DNA from: Dactylorhiza incarnata
Taxonomy: Eukaryota; Streptophyta; Magnoliopsida; Asparagales; Orchidaceae
Direction: 5' to 3'
Length of the DNA: 64,000 nt
NCBI GenBank assembly: GCA_033032865.1
Contig: JAWHQI010000201.1
Span: forward strand, 2,977,501 to 3,041,500
Both the position numbers and the translations under genes were made by a program. Of this stretch, positions 33,699 to 45,967 are shown piece after piece (position 1 is the stretch's first letter; the number at the start of each line of letters is the position of its first letter). The notes under the pieces are model-generated. The model made no database searches, had not been told where the DNA came from, and worked only from the letters and a program-made list of their open reading frames with translations.

Positions 33699-35460
33699 CA
33701 CTACAATAATGGATGGCGAAAGAAGTTGAAGAGAGAAGGGGTTACCCATAGTCCATAAGCGATGGTATTTATAGCGCTGGGGATGGGGCCCACCAAAGAT
33801 TCCTACCAGGTCAGCAATCATCTGGCGAACACCAAGGGTTGGATGTTTCTTCGCGAGCTTAGGATAATCTTGCAAAGAGCGGGGATTATGTACAACCTAG
33901 TGTTCGCCAGTGGGAAAAAATGGGAATCGAGTATAGGCGAGTCAAGGAGTGACTCGCCGACTCGCGGCGAGCACCTAGCCAAGGCGAGGTGAACCAGAGG
34001 CATAATCTCGCGAGTGTCGCATTGTGAGGGAGAGGCATGTTCCAACACCACTTTGGGGTTCATTTAACCATATCGAGGTGAGTGAGGACTCGCCGTATAG
34101 GACCTCTACTCGCAAGGGGAGATCTCGTGAGCCGTGCTCGCAGGGAGACTGGCGAATGGCGCATTCACGGGCCACTCGCCCAATGGGGTTTGTATGTGAA
34201 ATTACCTTGATACACTTTATGGGCTGCCAATAGCCCTTCAAAATAGCGGTGTTTGGCTATTAGAAGACAAGTTTGGGGTGCGATTAGTAAAACTAAAAAT
34301 CGGAGTTACGCTATTAGTATACCAGAAGAGAAAAACTATATATAGAACCTGAAGGGCACCTTTGGAGAGGTTCCACTTCTTTGGCTCCTTCCTGCTCAGG
34401 ATATCCTTGGTTAGCCCGTCAGACTCTCCAAGGTGCCTGACTTCAGTTTTGGCTTAGGAGGGAAGCGCACTAAAGATCTTTTGGGTGTGTGGTGGGACCT
34501 CAACACTGTAGGCAAGGGTCGGTATTTTAGCTCCAAGTATTCGTTCAGGTTCTTCCGTGGGATCAGTAAGCGCTAGCTGCCCCCTTTCAGAGTTCTGAAC
34601 TCCTTATTAGGCCAATTCTCGGTTCCAACAATGAGAATTTAAACTATTCTACCCCTTAACAGTATATAAATAACCCAGTCCCATTGTTAAGTAGGTAGCT
34701 AACCACATTGGCCTTATCACCATGGCATAAGATAACAATGGATCAAACTTCTTCGCTTCTAGGTAGGTGACACACAACCATCCTAGGCCAAAAAATGCAT
34801 AGTACTACACCATACCCGTACTACTACCTGACATCACGCTAAAACCAACGAAGACTAGATTTAAGCTAAAGGGAATTTATCTATCGGGATTATATCCACA
34901 AGACAACCCATCCCAATATCCTAAGGGTCTAACACTCAGGTATCTCTATTGATGTGTTATTCGATAGAGTGGTTAGACCCGCCATAGTTTTAGAACCAAG
35001 CATTCACTCCGATGTTGGTCTCCTAACTAGACTGATAATCTAGCCTATTAAGATACCCTTTTCTATAATGAACAGGAAGGAGGGTTCGAGAATAACTAAT
35101 TAACTTACTAGCAATTATAGTGATGTCTAATTTAAGTAGCCCATTGACCAGGTAAGTGTAATGTTGGTTTTTGTACTTTGTACCATTATACACCACCTTC
35201 CTTTCAGGGGATACTAGCTCACCCCTAACCACTTTGCTAGGCACCAATTATATGACTTAAAGAAAGATTTTCACAAACATATGCTAAAGTTTTCGGGACT
35301 AAAATACTAGCCTTAATTTTAAACCCAAGGCTATTAACGAATAATAATGCTCCTTAAAAGATTTAGAGGTATACAATTTAGTTTTTGCTAAATAGAAACA
35401 ACACTTACCAAAAGCATTTGAAACTTTACTCATGCATCAATAATTACTTAACATATTAGC
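33699..35460. other. No gene seen
   Basis: This has mixed composition with no domain on either strand. A small inverted repeat GGGCT..AGCCC is at 34221-34236 and a TATA-like 'tatataaata' near 34665. It probably includes the leader or LTR of the gypsy host element, but I cannot find a second LTR copy in the window. Confidence 0.5.
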
Positions 35461-36620
35461 TGTTAAAAAACATGAGGTCCGAAGATGAAGTAAAATGTGG
35501 AACACTTCACAAAACCTTCCACAAGTGTAGCAAAATAATGAAAATGGGAAGACCGAATAGTGCAATGGTATTAACTATCTCTTTACAATTCGAGGTATAC
35601 ATGGCGAGACATGATTACTAAGAATCACAGAGGAGAGAAGCACAAAACACAAAATACAAGATGCTGGCGACTTGACAACTTGACACCGCCAGACCCCGCG
35701 AATAGACAAGCCAGACGGATAGCCCCTAAGACCAGCAAACAGAGCACAAGCCGCACCTTCCAGACTGCAACCACAGACCGCCCGACCTGCTGCTTTATTC
35801 CACTGTTGAAAACAACCAGTTTGCACTTCTTGATCGCCCAGACCGCACGGTCTCAAGATCACAGAAGAAACCGTGAACACTAAACAAAGAAATTGCTTCC
35901 TGCTACAGACCGCAACTCAAGATCGCCTGGCCACTTAAGACCTCCTGATCAACTGAGTTCACTACACAGTCCAAGAACACCTAAACACAGTCTGCCCGGA
36001 CTGGTTTATTCAAAGCTGGAGAAAGGAGAAAGCTGACCGCGAGCTGCTAGTCGCTAACCTGCGAACAAACAAACCGGTCAGACAAAATCTCAGACCGCGC
36101 GACCTGAGAATAAGACCGGCACAATCAAGCCAACTTTGGTTCTTTCAGTTCTCGTTATGAATGACGGGCCCTGCACCCCTATTTATAGGCGAGTAGACGG
36201 ATGTCATCACCGCACAAACCGGGATACAATAACCGCCCATCATATCGCGAGCGGTCTCACAAGATAGATAGCTCGAGCTCAGCAAGGCTAACAGCTCCCT
36301 TATTGAACCATACGGTTTATACATAAACCGCCCAGTCATATTGCAAAAAGCAAAGAACATCTTCCGTAACCTAGACCGACTAGAACAAAACGTCAGATCG
36401 CTCGGTCACTGCAAGAAAGCAGACCTACATGAACATCTGGCCGACTTGGACAACCTGTGCGAGCTGCTTGGAGAAACATGCGATCTCCCAGATGAGACCG
36501 CCCAAATTAGATCGACTGAGACAGAACTGGCCAGAGCTCCAGCGCAGACCGCGCGGTCTCTACGGTCTCCAACCTACAGACCGCCCAACCCCATTCTACT
36601 TCCACTTCAAAAAATTAACA
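35461..36620 (-). repeat. Copia array LTR 1
   Basis: 1160 bp, TGTTAAAAAACATGAGG to AAAATTAACA. The minus-strand TATA box (GCCTATAAATAGGGG) is near 36178-36190. GACCGC/GCGGTC words are frequent, including the palindrome GACCGCGCGGTC near 36547. Confidence 0.92.
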
Positions 36621-39600
36621 CTCCCCTTGAAGTGGGAAGTGGAAGTCAGCCCAAGCAAACTCCGCAACCGACCAAATGGTCCCTTCGACAGCGGCTTGGT
36701 AAATATGTAAGCAACATTCTCCTTGCTCTGCACATGCTCCACTGTCAGAGATCCCTCCAACACCTTCTCACGAATGAAATGATGATGAATCTCTATGTGC
36801 TTCATACGCGCATGACAAACTGGATTGTTCCCCAGTTTGTGAGCACTTTCATTGTCACCACGTAGCATAGTAGGAACTCGCACCTCCCTATGAACGTCCT
36901 CCACAGGCCTCCTAAGCCAAATGGCTTCCTGAGCCGCCAAAGCCGAAGCTTTGTACTCCTCTTCTGTAGTAGAGACAAACACAGAATCCTACTTCTTGCT
37001 GCACCATGATATAGCTGTAGAGCATGTCATAAAGACATATCCAGACGTCGATCTCCGATCATCCGAATCTCCTCCATAATCAGCATCCATGTACCCATGC
37101 AAGCAAAAGCCCGAATCTATCCCATAGAAGAGACCCAAATCCGAGGTGGATTTGACATACATCAAGATACTCCTAGCCGCCACAAGATGAGGCTTCCGAG
37201 GCTCTACCATAAACCGACTCACCATGTCAACTGCATAAGCAATATCTGGCCTCGTGATCGTTAGCTACAGCAGCACCAAGACCTAAAGCTCCCCCATGTT
37301 CTTTACGAATAAGCTTGAATATGAATCAGAAGCAAAATATCCGCAGAACTGGAGGTATTCTGCGATCATCCCGTACCATGCCCGAGGCGCTTGCTTCAAG
37401 ACGTAAAGAGCCTTCTTGAGCTTGCAAACATATCTTGGGTGCTCTTCGGATACAGAACCAGGTGGCTGATCCATGAAGATATCCTTGTCAATCTCTCCAT
37501 ATAAGAAAGCGTTCTTCACGTCGAGTTGCTAAATCTTCCACCCTTAGCAAGCTGCCAATGCGATCACCACCCAGACCAAAGTCATCTTGGCAACTGGGCT
37601 AAATGTCTCTTCATAATCCTCACCATACTTCTGAGAGAAACCTCGAGCTACAAGGCGAGCCTTGTACTGCTCAATAATACCATCAGCCTTCTTCTTTAGT
37701 TTAAAAACCCACTTGCAAGTCACCGGAGTAACACCCTCGACCTTAGGCACCAAGTCCCAAGTCTCATTCTTCCTGAGGGCAGCCATCTCTTCATCCATGG
37801 CTCCTTCTCACTCCTTGACTCCAACGACATTTTTATAACAAGATGGCTCTCTCTCATCCAGGGGACCTACGAAGAAACATGAGACAAATCTCACAAAGTT
37901 TCCGCCCGTATACCGATCAGGTGGAATAATGGTCCTCTTGGACCTCCTCAGAGCTTGACTCTAAACCACCTCTTCCACTGCAGCTTCTGGACTAGCTCTC
38001 CTTTCAAGTAGACATGGAGCATCGCTCCCCCTGCTTCCAGAACCCGAAGCACCTGACCCAGAGCTAGAAATACCTGGAGCACCTGGAGAAACAGGCAACT
38101 CCACCAGAACATCCCTTGCAGCTTCCTCTGGTCCACCGTCTACCCTGCTTCCTTATAACTCAACAGTAGAGCTACCTTGGTATGACGTCAGCTCGTCAAA
38201 TACCACATCCCTAGAGACCACATATCTCTGTGTCTCGGGATCCATGCATCTCCACCCTTTCTTCTGGTCATCATAACCGACAAAGACTAGTTTCCTTGCC
38301 TTTGCATATAGCTTCGTTCGAAGAACACCCGGAATATGCACGTAGCAGGTAGAACCAAACACTCAATAGTGTTCCACACTTGGCTTCTCCTTGAACATCA
38401 ACTCATGAGGGGTCTTCATGTTGATGGGACTGAGAGGCATCCGTTTGATAACATAGGCCGCACAAGACATTCTCTCTACCCAGAAGGACTTTGGGATACT
38501 CTTGGCATGAAGCCAACATTTGCAGGTCTCCGTCAGATGACAGATCTTCCGCTATGCAACTCTGTTCTTTTGTGGAGTGAGAGCACATGAAAGCTCTCTT
38601 TGGATGCCATGCTTCCTGCAGAAGTTAAAGAACGCCTTGGAGGTGAACTCCCCTCCGTTGTCAGTTCTGAACCTCTTGACCCGCAGGTTGAGCCGACCTT
38701 CCACCAGCTCCTTAAACTCCACAAACCTCTCGAACGCCTCTGACTTCTCCTTCAGAAAATATACCCAAGTATATCTGGTGAAGTCATCAACTAAAATTAG
38801 CATATACCTGCTACCTCCAAGACTGGCAGTTTTGGTAGGTCCAAACTGATCACCATGTATACATTCCAATGGTCTTTTACATCTGCTTTGTGATTTGTCA
38901 AATGGAAGACATTGAGCCTTACCAAACTGACAACCTGCACAAACGTGACCATCCCCAAAAGATGACAAGCTAGGCAGACCTTTCACCAGGCCTCTTCCTG
39001 CCATAGCTTTCAACTTATCCATCCCAACATGCCCAAGTCTTTCGTGCCAGATAGCGGCGCTGTCGTTAGCCCTCATCTTATCAACATAAGAACTTGTTGA
39101 AAGAACAAACAAGTCCTTCACCTGTTTCCATATATGAGTGACCTCAGCTTTCACGGCTGAAACATTTCGGAGAAATTTCACTTCTGTTAGACTGAACAGA
39201 ACGTGATAGACAACATCCACCGCATTGGTCACTGAGAAGAGGTTCTTCTTCATCCTCGGAACATGATAGACACTCTTCAATGTAAGAGTACCTCTATCAT
39301 CGTTCAAAGAAACCACACCCTCCTTCTCTACTGCATGTACAGTATCATCAACCGTAATGATAATATCATTACCTATATATGCTCGCAATGAGGAGAACTT
39401 CGACTCATCCCCTGTGAGGTGAAGACTACACCCAGAGTCCACTATCCAATCATCCTGATATTTGATGGAAGTCATCACCCAAACACACATGCCCGTCATG
39501 AATGCACCTCGACCACCCCTACTACCTTCAGAATTGGAACTAGCCTCCTCCTTTCCTGCAGCATGCCCTGGCTGAAGATTGAATTGGCAGTCTCTCTTGA

Positions 39601-40366
39601 AATGACCAAGCTTATTGCACCTGAAGCATCTTGGTCCTTCCTTCTTCTTCCCATCACGCTTAGGAGCATAGCTCCTCTCCTACTGATATGAAGTAGACGA
39701 ACCATCATCTCCAGATGTCTTCTTCTTCTTGTCCCATCTCTTCTTCTTGCCAGAAAAGAGAACCTCACCTTCTCCCCCAGAGACAGACATCCCAGCCATT
39801 TGCTTAGCCAAACTCTCTTGCGAAGCAAGTAAGTTCTCCGCCCAGCCTTGAACAGAAGTAAAAAAGGCCACATACTCCCTCCGCAAGCCGCGGATTATGT
39901 GCCTCTTGAACTTAGCTTCTGAGATAGGCTCATTCGGGTCCAATGCCAATATCTCTGCGCAAAGGTTCTTCATCTTCAAGAAGAACGTTGAGATAGACAA
40001 ATCTCCCTGAGTTGCTTTCGCCAACTCATTCTCCAAGAACTGTAGCCTAGCTACATTCTTCTTATTGAACAAGCCATCCAAGGCTATGCAAATTTCAGCA
40101 GCTGACCTACATCTGATGATGTGATCAAACAGCTCCGGAATTATAGCTCTCTTGAGAGTGAACTCCTCCTTAGCATTCGTTCTCTTCCAAGCCTTCACGA
40201 GCTCAACATTCTCTTCAGCAGGAATAATAGCTTGTCTTGCTTCTCTTCCTACAACCTCCCACAAATCCTCGCCAAGAAGATAGCTCTCTATGCAAAACTT
40301 CCACTTCTTGAAGTTAGTCTGCTTAAGGAGCTCAATACCAAGACCTCTAGCATATCCTCCTTCCAT
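36596..40366 (-). pseudogene. gag-pol: Copia gag-pol, interior 1, RT core deleted
   Basis: It starts MEGGYARGLGIELL at 40366. Visible in order: gag with UBN2-like domain; CCHC knuckle CFRCNKLGHFKRDC (near 39600); protease WIVDSGCSLH (near 39440); pre-integrase HERLGHVGMDK and HX..CAGCQFG; integrase DDE regions (LECIHGD, RTDNGGEF); RT start WVFKLKKKADG; QAPRAWYG; RNase [10 protein letters not shown] and STTEEEY. Gag to integrase share one frame with a single amber codon at 39678-39680 (glutamine in the sister copy). Later the frame is lost in the integrase near 38555. A deletion of about 315 bp at 37265 removes YVDD and the sequence behind it. Amber codons at 37961, 37529 and 36989 are shared with interior 2. 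Confidence 0.88.
36621..36631 (-). other. Polypurine tract, copia interior 1
   Basis: The minus strand reads TTCAAGGGGAG before the LTR start TGTTAATTTTTTG. The sister tract at 41653-41664 reads TTCAAGGGGGAG. Confidence 0.8.
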
Positions 40367-40450
40367 TGCAATCCCACTGATTGCTAACCACCTTGAGGAA
40401 CCCGAGAGAAGTAACAGCAATTATTGCTCAACAACCTCAGCAACCTACCA

Positions 40451-40459
40451 CTGATACCA
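40451..40459 (-). other. Primer-binding site, copia interior 1
   Basis: The minus strand reads TGGTATCAG, then TGG, touching the LTR at 40460. The sister copy reads TGGTATCAGAGG at 45816-45827. Met-initiator type. Confidence 0.85.
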
Positions 40460-41652
40460 TGTTAAAAAACATGAGGTCCGGAGATGAAGTAAAATGCGGA
40501 ACACTTCACAAAACCTTCCACAAGTGTAGCAAAACAATGACAATGGGAAGACCGAATAGTGCTATAGTATTAACTATCTCTTTACAATTCGAGGTATACA
40601 TGGCGAGACATGATTCATATGAATCACGGAGGGGAGAAGCACAAAACACAAAAATACAAGCTACTGGCAACTTGACAACTTGAGACCGCCAGACCGTGCG
40701 AATAGACAAGCTAGACGGATTGCCCATGAGACCGCGCGAACAGAGCACATGCCGCACCTGCCAGAGCGCAACCACACACCGCCCGACCTGCTGCTTTATT
40801 CCACTGCTGAAAACAACCAGTTCACACTTCTTGATCGCCCAGACCGCACGGTCTCAAGATCACAGAAGAACCCACGACCACTGAACAAAGAAACTGCTTC
40901 CTGATACAGACCGCAACTCAAGATCACCTGTACACTTAAGACCGCCTGGTCAACTGACTTAGCTGCACAGTCCAAGAACACCTAAACACAGTCCGCCCAG
41001 ACTTGTTTATTCAAAGCTGGAAGAAAAGAGAAAGCTGACCGCGAGTTGCTAGTCGCTAACCTGCGAACAAACAAACCGGTCAGAAAAAATCTTAGACCGC
41101 GCGACCTCAGAATGAGACCAGCACAATCAAGCCAACTTTGGATCTTGCAGTTCTCGTTATGAATGACGAGCCCTGCACCCCTATTTATAGGCGAGTAGAT
41201 GGATGTCGTCACTGCACAAACCGGGATACAATAACTGCCAATCAGATCGCGAGCGGTCTCACAAGATAGACCGCCCGAGCTCAGCAAGGCTAATAGCTCC
41301 CTTATTGAACCATACAGTTTATACATAAACCGCCAGTTACCGCGGTCACCGAAAATAGACCGCCTGGTCTTATTGCAAAAAGCAAAGAACTTTTTCAGTA
41401 ACCCAGACCGACTACAACAAAACATCAGATCGCTCGGTCACTGGAAGAAGGAAGACCTGCTTGAACATCTGGCCGGCCAGAACAACCTGCGCGAGCTGCT
41501 TGGTTAAACATGCGATCTACCAAATCAGACCACCCAGATCAGATCGACTGAGACAGAACCGGCCAGAGCTCCAGCGCAGACCGCGCGGTCTCTGCAGTCT
41601 CCAACCTACAGACCGCCCAACACCATTCCACTTCGACTTCAAAAAATTAACA
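40460..41652 (-). repeat. Copia array LTR 2 (shared)
   Basis: 1193 bp. It serves as 5' LTR of interior 1 and 3' LTR of interior 2. GACCGCGCGGTC recurs near 41579 and the TATA box near 41179-41190. Confidence 0.92.
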
Positions 41653-44600
41653 CTCCCCCTTGAAGTGGGAAGTGGAAGTCAGCCCAATCAAACTCCGCAA
41701 CCGACCAAATGTTCCCTTCGACAGCGGCTTAGTAAATATGTCAGCAACATTCTCCTTCCTCTGCACATGCTCCATAGTCAGAGATCCCTCCAACAACTTC
41801 TCACGAATGAAATGGTGATGAATCTCTATGCGCTTCGTACGCGTGTGACAAACTAGATTGTTCACCATTTTGTGAGCACTTTCATTGTCACCACGTAGCA
41901 GAGTAGGACCTCGCACCTCCCTATGAACATCCTCCACAAGCCTCCTAAGCCAGATGGCTTCCTGAGCCGCCAATGCCGAAGCTTTGTACTCCGCTTCTGT
42001 GGTAGAGACAGACACAGAATCCTACTTCTTGCTGCACCATGATATAGCTGTAGAGCCTGTCATAAAAACATATCCAGACTTCGATCTCCGATCATCCAAA
42101 TCTCCTCCATAATCAGCATCCATGTACCCGTGCAAGCAAAAGCCCGAATCTCTCCCGTAGAAGAGACCCAAATCTGAGGTGGATTTGACATACTTCAAGA
42201 TACTCCTAGCCGCCAAAAGTTGAGGCTTCTCAGGCTCTGCCATAAACCGACTCACCCTGCCAACTGCCTAAGCAATATCTGGCCTCGTGATCGTTAAGTA
42301 TATCATACTTCCAACCAAAGCCCGGAACAACAAAGGATCGGTAAGAACCTTCCCTTCATCTCGTCGAAGATGAACTCCAACCTCCAGTGGAGTAGAACTG
42401 CTCTTCCCCCCTTCCATGCTGAATCTTTTCACGATTCAATACACATTGCCTTTTTGGGAAACAAGCATACGGCACTGTTTCCTCTCCACTTCGAGCCCAA
42501 GGAAATGGTGGAGCTCACCTAAATCCTTCAGCTCAAATCTGATAGCTAGCTCAGCACGAAGCCTAGCTACCACAATTTCAGAATTCCCTGTGATGATCAC
42601 ATCGTCAACGTACAGCAGCACCAAGACCTGAAGCTCCCCCGTCTTCTTTACGAATAAGCTTGAATTTGAATTAGAAGCAAAATATCCGCAGAACTGGAGG
42701 TATTCTGCGATCTTCCCGTACCATGCCCGAGGCGCTTGCTTAAAGCCGTAAAGAGCCTTCTTGAGCTTGCAAACATATCTTGGGTGCTCATCGGATACAT
42801 AACCAGATGGCTGATCCATGAAGATATCCTTGTCAATCTCTCCATATAAGAAATCGTTCTTCACATCGAGTTGCTAAATCTTCCACCCTTGGCAAGCTGC
42901 CAATGCGATCACCACCCGGACCGAAGTCATCTTGGCAACTGGGCTAAACGTCTCTTCATAATCCTCCGCATACTTCTGAGAGAAACCTCGAGCTCCAAGA
43001 AGAGCCTTGTACCACTCAATACTCCCATCAGCCTTCTTCTTCAGTTTAAAAACCCACTTACAAGTCACCGGAGTAACACCCTCAACCTCAGGCACCAAGT
43101 CCCAAGTCTCATTCTTCCTGAGGGCAGCCATCTCTTCATCATGGCTCCTTCCCACTACTTGACTCCAGCGGCATTTTGATAACAAGATGGTTCTCTCTCA
43201 TCCAGGGGACCTACGAAGAAACATGAGACAAAGCTCACCAAGTTTCCTCCCGTATACCGATCAGGTGGAATAATGGTCCTCTTGGACCTCCTCAGAGCTT
43301 GACTCTAAACCACCTCTTCCACTACAGCTTCTGGACTAGCTCTCCTTTCAGGTAGACATGGAGCATCGCTCCCCCTGCTTCCAGAACCCGAAGCACCTGA
43401 CCCAGAGCTAGAAATACCTGGAGCACCTGGAGAAACAGGCAAATCCACCAGAACTTCCCTTGCAGCTTCCTCTGGTCCACCGTCTACCATGCTTCCTTGT
43501 AACTCAATAGAAGAGCTACCTTGGTATGACGTCAACTTGTCAAATACCACATCCCTAGAGACCACATATCTCCGTGTCTCGGGATCCATGCATCTCCACC
43601 CTTTCTTCCAGTCATCATAACCGACGAAGACTAGTTTCCATGCCTTTGTATCTAGCTTCGTTCGAAGGGCATCTGGAACATGCACGTAGTAGGTAGAACC
43701 AAACACTCGAAAGTGTTTCACGCTTGGCTTCTCCTTGAACATCAACTCATGAGGGGTCTTCAAGTTGATGGGACTGAGATGCATCCGGTTGATAACATAG
43801 GCCGCACAAGACATTCTCTCTACCCAGAAGGACTTTGGGATACTCTTGGCATGAAGCAAACATTTGTAGGTCTCCATTAGATGATGGATCTTCTGCTCTG
43901 CAACTCTGTTCTGTTGTGGAGTGTGAGCACAAGAAAGCTCTCTTTGGATGTCATGCTTCCTGCAGAAGTTAAAGAACGCCTTGGAGGTGAACTCCCCTCC
44001 GTTGTCAGTTTTGAACCTCTTGACCCGCAGGTTGAGCCGACCTTCCACCAGCTCCTTGAACTCCAAAAACCTCTTGAACGCCTCCGACTTCTCCTTCAGA
44101 AAATATACCCAAGTATATCTGGTGAAGTCATCAACTAAAATTAGCATATATCTGCTACCTCCAAGACTGGCAGTGTTGGTAGGTCCAAACAGATCACCAT
44201 GTATACATTCCAATGGTCTTTTACATCTGCTTTGTGATTTGTCAAATGGAAGACATTGATCCTTACCAAACTGACAACCTGCACAAACGTGACCATCCCC
44301 AAAAGATGACAAGCTAGGCAGACCTTTCACCAGACCTCTTCCTGCCATAGCTTTCAACTTATCCATCCCAACATGCCCAAGTCTTTCGTGTCAGATAGCG
44401 GCGCTGTCGTTAGCCCTCATCTTATCAACATAAGAACTTCTTGAAAGAACAAACATGTCCTTCACCCGTCTCCCTATATGAGTGACCTCAGCTTTCACGG
44501 CTGAAACATTTCGGAGAAATTTCACTTCTGTTGGACCGAACAAAACGTGATAGCCAGCATCCACTGCATTGGTCACTGAGAAGAGGTTGTTCTTCATCCC

Positions 44601-45734
44601 CGTAACATGATAGACTCTCGTCAATGTAAGATTACCTCTATCATCGTTCAAAGAAACCACACACTCCTTCTCTACTGCACGTACAGTATCGTCAGCCGTA
44701 ATGATAGCGTCATTACCTATATATGCTCGCAATGAGGAGAACTTCGACTCATCCCCGGTGTGGTGAAGAGCACACCTAGAGTCCACTATCCAATCATCCT
44801 GATAGTTGATGGAAGACATCGCCCGAACACACGTGCCCATCATGAATGCACCTCCACCACCCCAACAACCTTCAGAATTGGAACCAGCCTCCTCCTTTAC
44901 TGCAGCATGCCCTGGCTGAAGATTGACTTGGCAGTCTCTATTGAAATGACCAAGCTTATTGCACCTGAAGCATCTTGGTCCATCCTTCTTCTTCCCATCA
45001 CGCTTAGGAGCATAGCTCCTCTCCTGCTGATATGAAGTAGACGAACCATCATCTCCAGATGTCTTCTTCTTCTTGTCCCATCTCTTCTTCTTGCCCGAAA
45101 AGAGAACCTCACCTTCTCCCCCAGAGACAGACATCCCAGCCATTTGCTTAGCCAAACTCTCTTGCGAAGCATGTAAGTTCTCCAGCTCCAGCAACGAAGG
45201 CTGATTGGCCCAGCCTTAAACAGAAGTAACAAAGGCCACATACTCCCTCCGCAAGCCGCGGATTATGTGCCTCTTCAGCTTAGCTTCTGAGATAGGCTCA
45301 TCCGGGTCCAATGTCGATATCTCTACACAAAGGTTCTTCATCTTCAAGAAGAACGTTGAGATAGACAAATCTCCCTGAGTTGCTTTCGCCAACTCATTCT
45401 CCAAGAACTGTAGCCTAGCTACATTCTTCTTATTGAACAAACTATCCAAGGCTATCCAAATTTCAGCAGCTGACCTAGATCCGATGATGTGATCAAACAG
45501 CTCTGGAATGATAGTTGTATTGAGAGTGAACTCCGCCTTAGCATTCGTTCTCTTCCAAGCCTTCAGGAGCTCAACATTCCCTTCAGCAGGAATAACAGCT
45601 TGTCTTGCTTCTCCTCCTACAACCTCCCACAAATACTTGCCAAGAAGATAGCTCTCCATGCAAGACTTTCACTTCTTGAAGTTAGTCTGCATAAGGAGCT
45701 CAATACCAAGACCTCTAGCATATCCTCCTTCCAT
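41647..45734 (-). pseudogene. gag-pol: Copia gag-pol, interior 2, all domains present
   Basis: It starts MEGGYARGLG at 45734. Domains in order: gag (tryptophan to opal near 45670), CFRCNKLGHFNRDC knuckle (near 44935), protease with DSR instead of DSG at the active site (near 44778), HERLGHVGMD pre-integrase preceded by an opal codon, and integrase catalytic D, D, E in an open frame 44366-43305. The RT has a one-base deletion near 43141, then the catalytic block LVLLYVDDVIITG (near 42605); RNase [10 protein letters not shown] and STTEAEYKASA complete it. Additional amber/opal codons lie at 43305, 42874, 42433, 42270 and 42022. It keeps the most complete pol of the window, but several breaks make it non-functional. 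Confidence 0.9.
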
Positions 45735-45815
45735 TGCTATCCCACTGATTGCTAACCACCTTGAGGAACCCGAAAGAAGTAACAGCAATTACTGCTCAGC
45801 AACCTCAGCAACCTA

Positions 45816-45827
45816 CCTCTGATACCA
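45816..45827 (-). other. Primer-binding site, copia interior 2
   Basis: The minus strand reads TGGTATCAGAGG directly inside the truncated LTR 3. Confidence 0.85.
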
Positions 45828-45967
45828 TGTTAAAAAACATGAGGTCCGGAGATGAAGTAAAATGCGGAACACTTCACAAAACCTTCCACAAGTGTAGCAA
45901 AACAATGACAATGGGAAGACCGAATAGTGCTATGGTATTAACTATCTCTTTACAATTCGAGGTATAC
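45828..45967 (-). repeat. Copia array LTR 3, truncated
   Basis: Only 140 bp of LTR remain (TGTTAAAAAACATGAGG to 'gaggtatac') before unrelated sequence begins. Confidence 0.9.

Larger units (their letters stand above)
35461..45967 (-). mobile_element. Tandem copia array sharing a middle LTR
   Basis: The order on the plus strand is LTR (35461-36620), interior 1 (36621-40459), LTR (40460-41652), interior 2 (41653-45827) and truncated LTR (45828-45967). All run on the minus strand. Each interior has a polypurine tract at its left edge and a Met-type primer site at its right edge. This is the LTR-int-LTR-int-LTR form expected from unequal recombination. In the first 140 bp the middle and right LTRs differ at one position, and the left and middle at six. 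No target duplication can be tested because the right LTR is cut. Confidence 0.88.
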
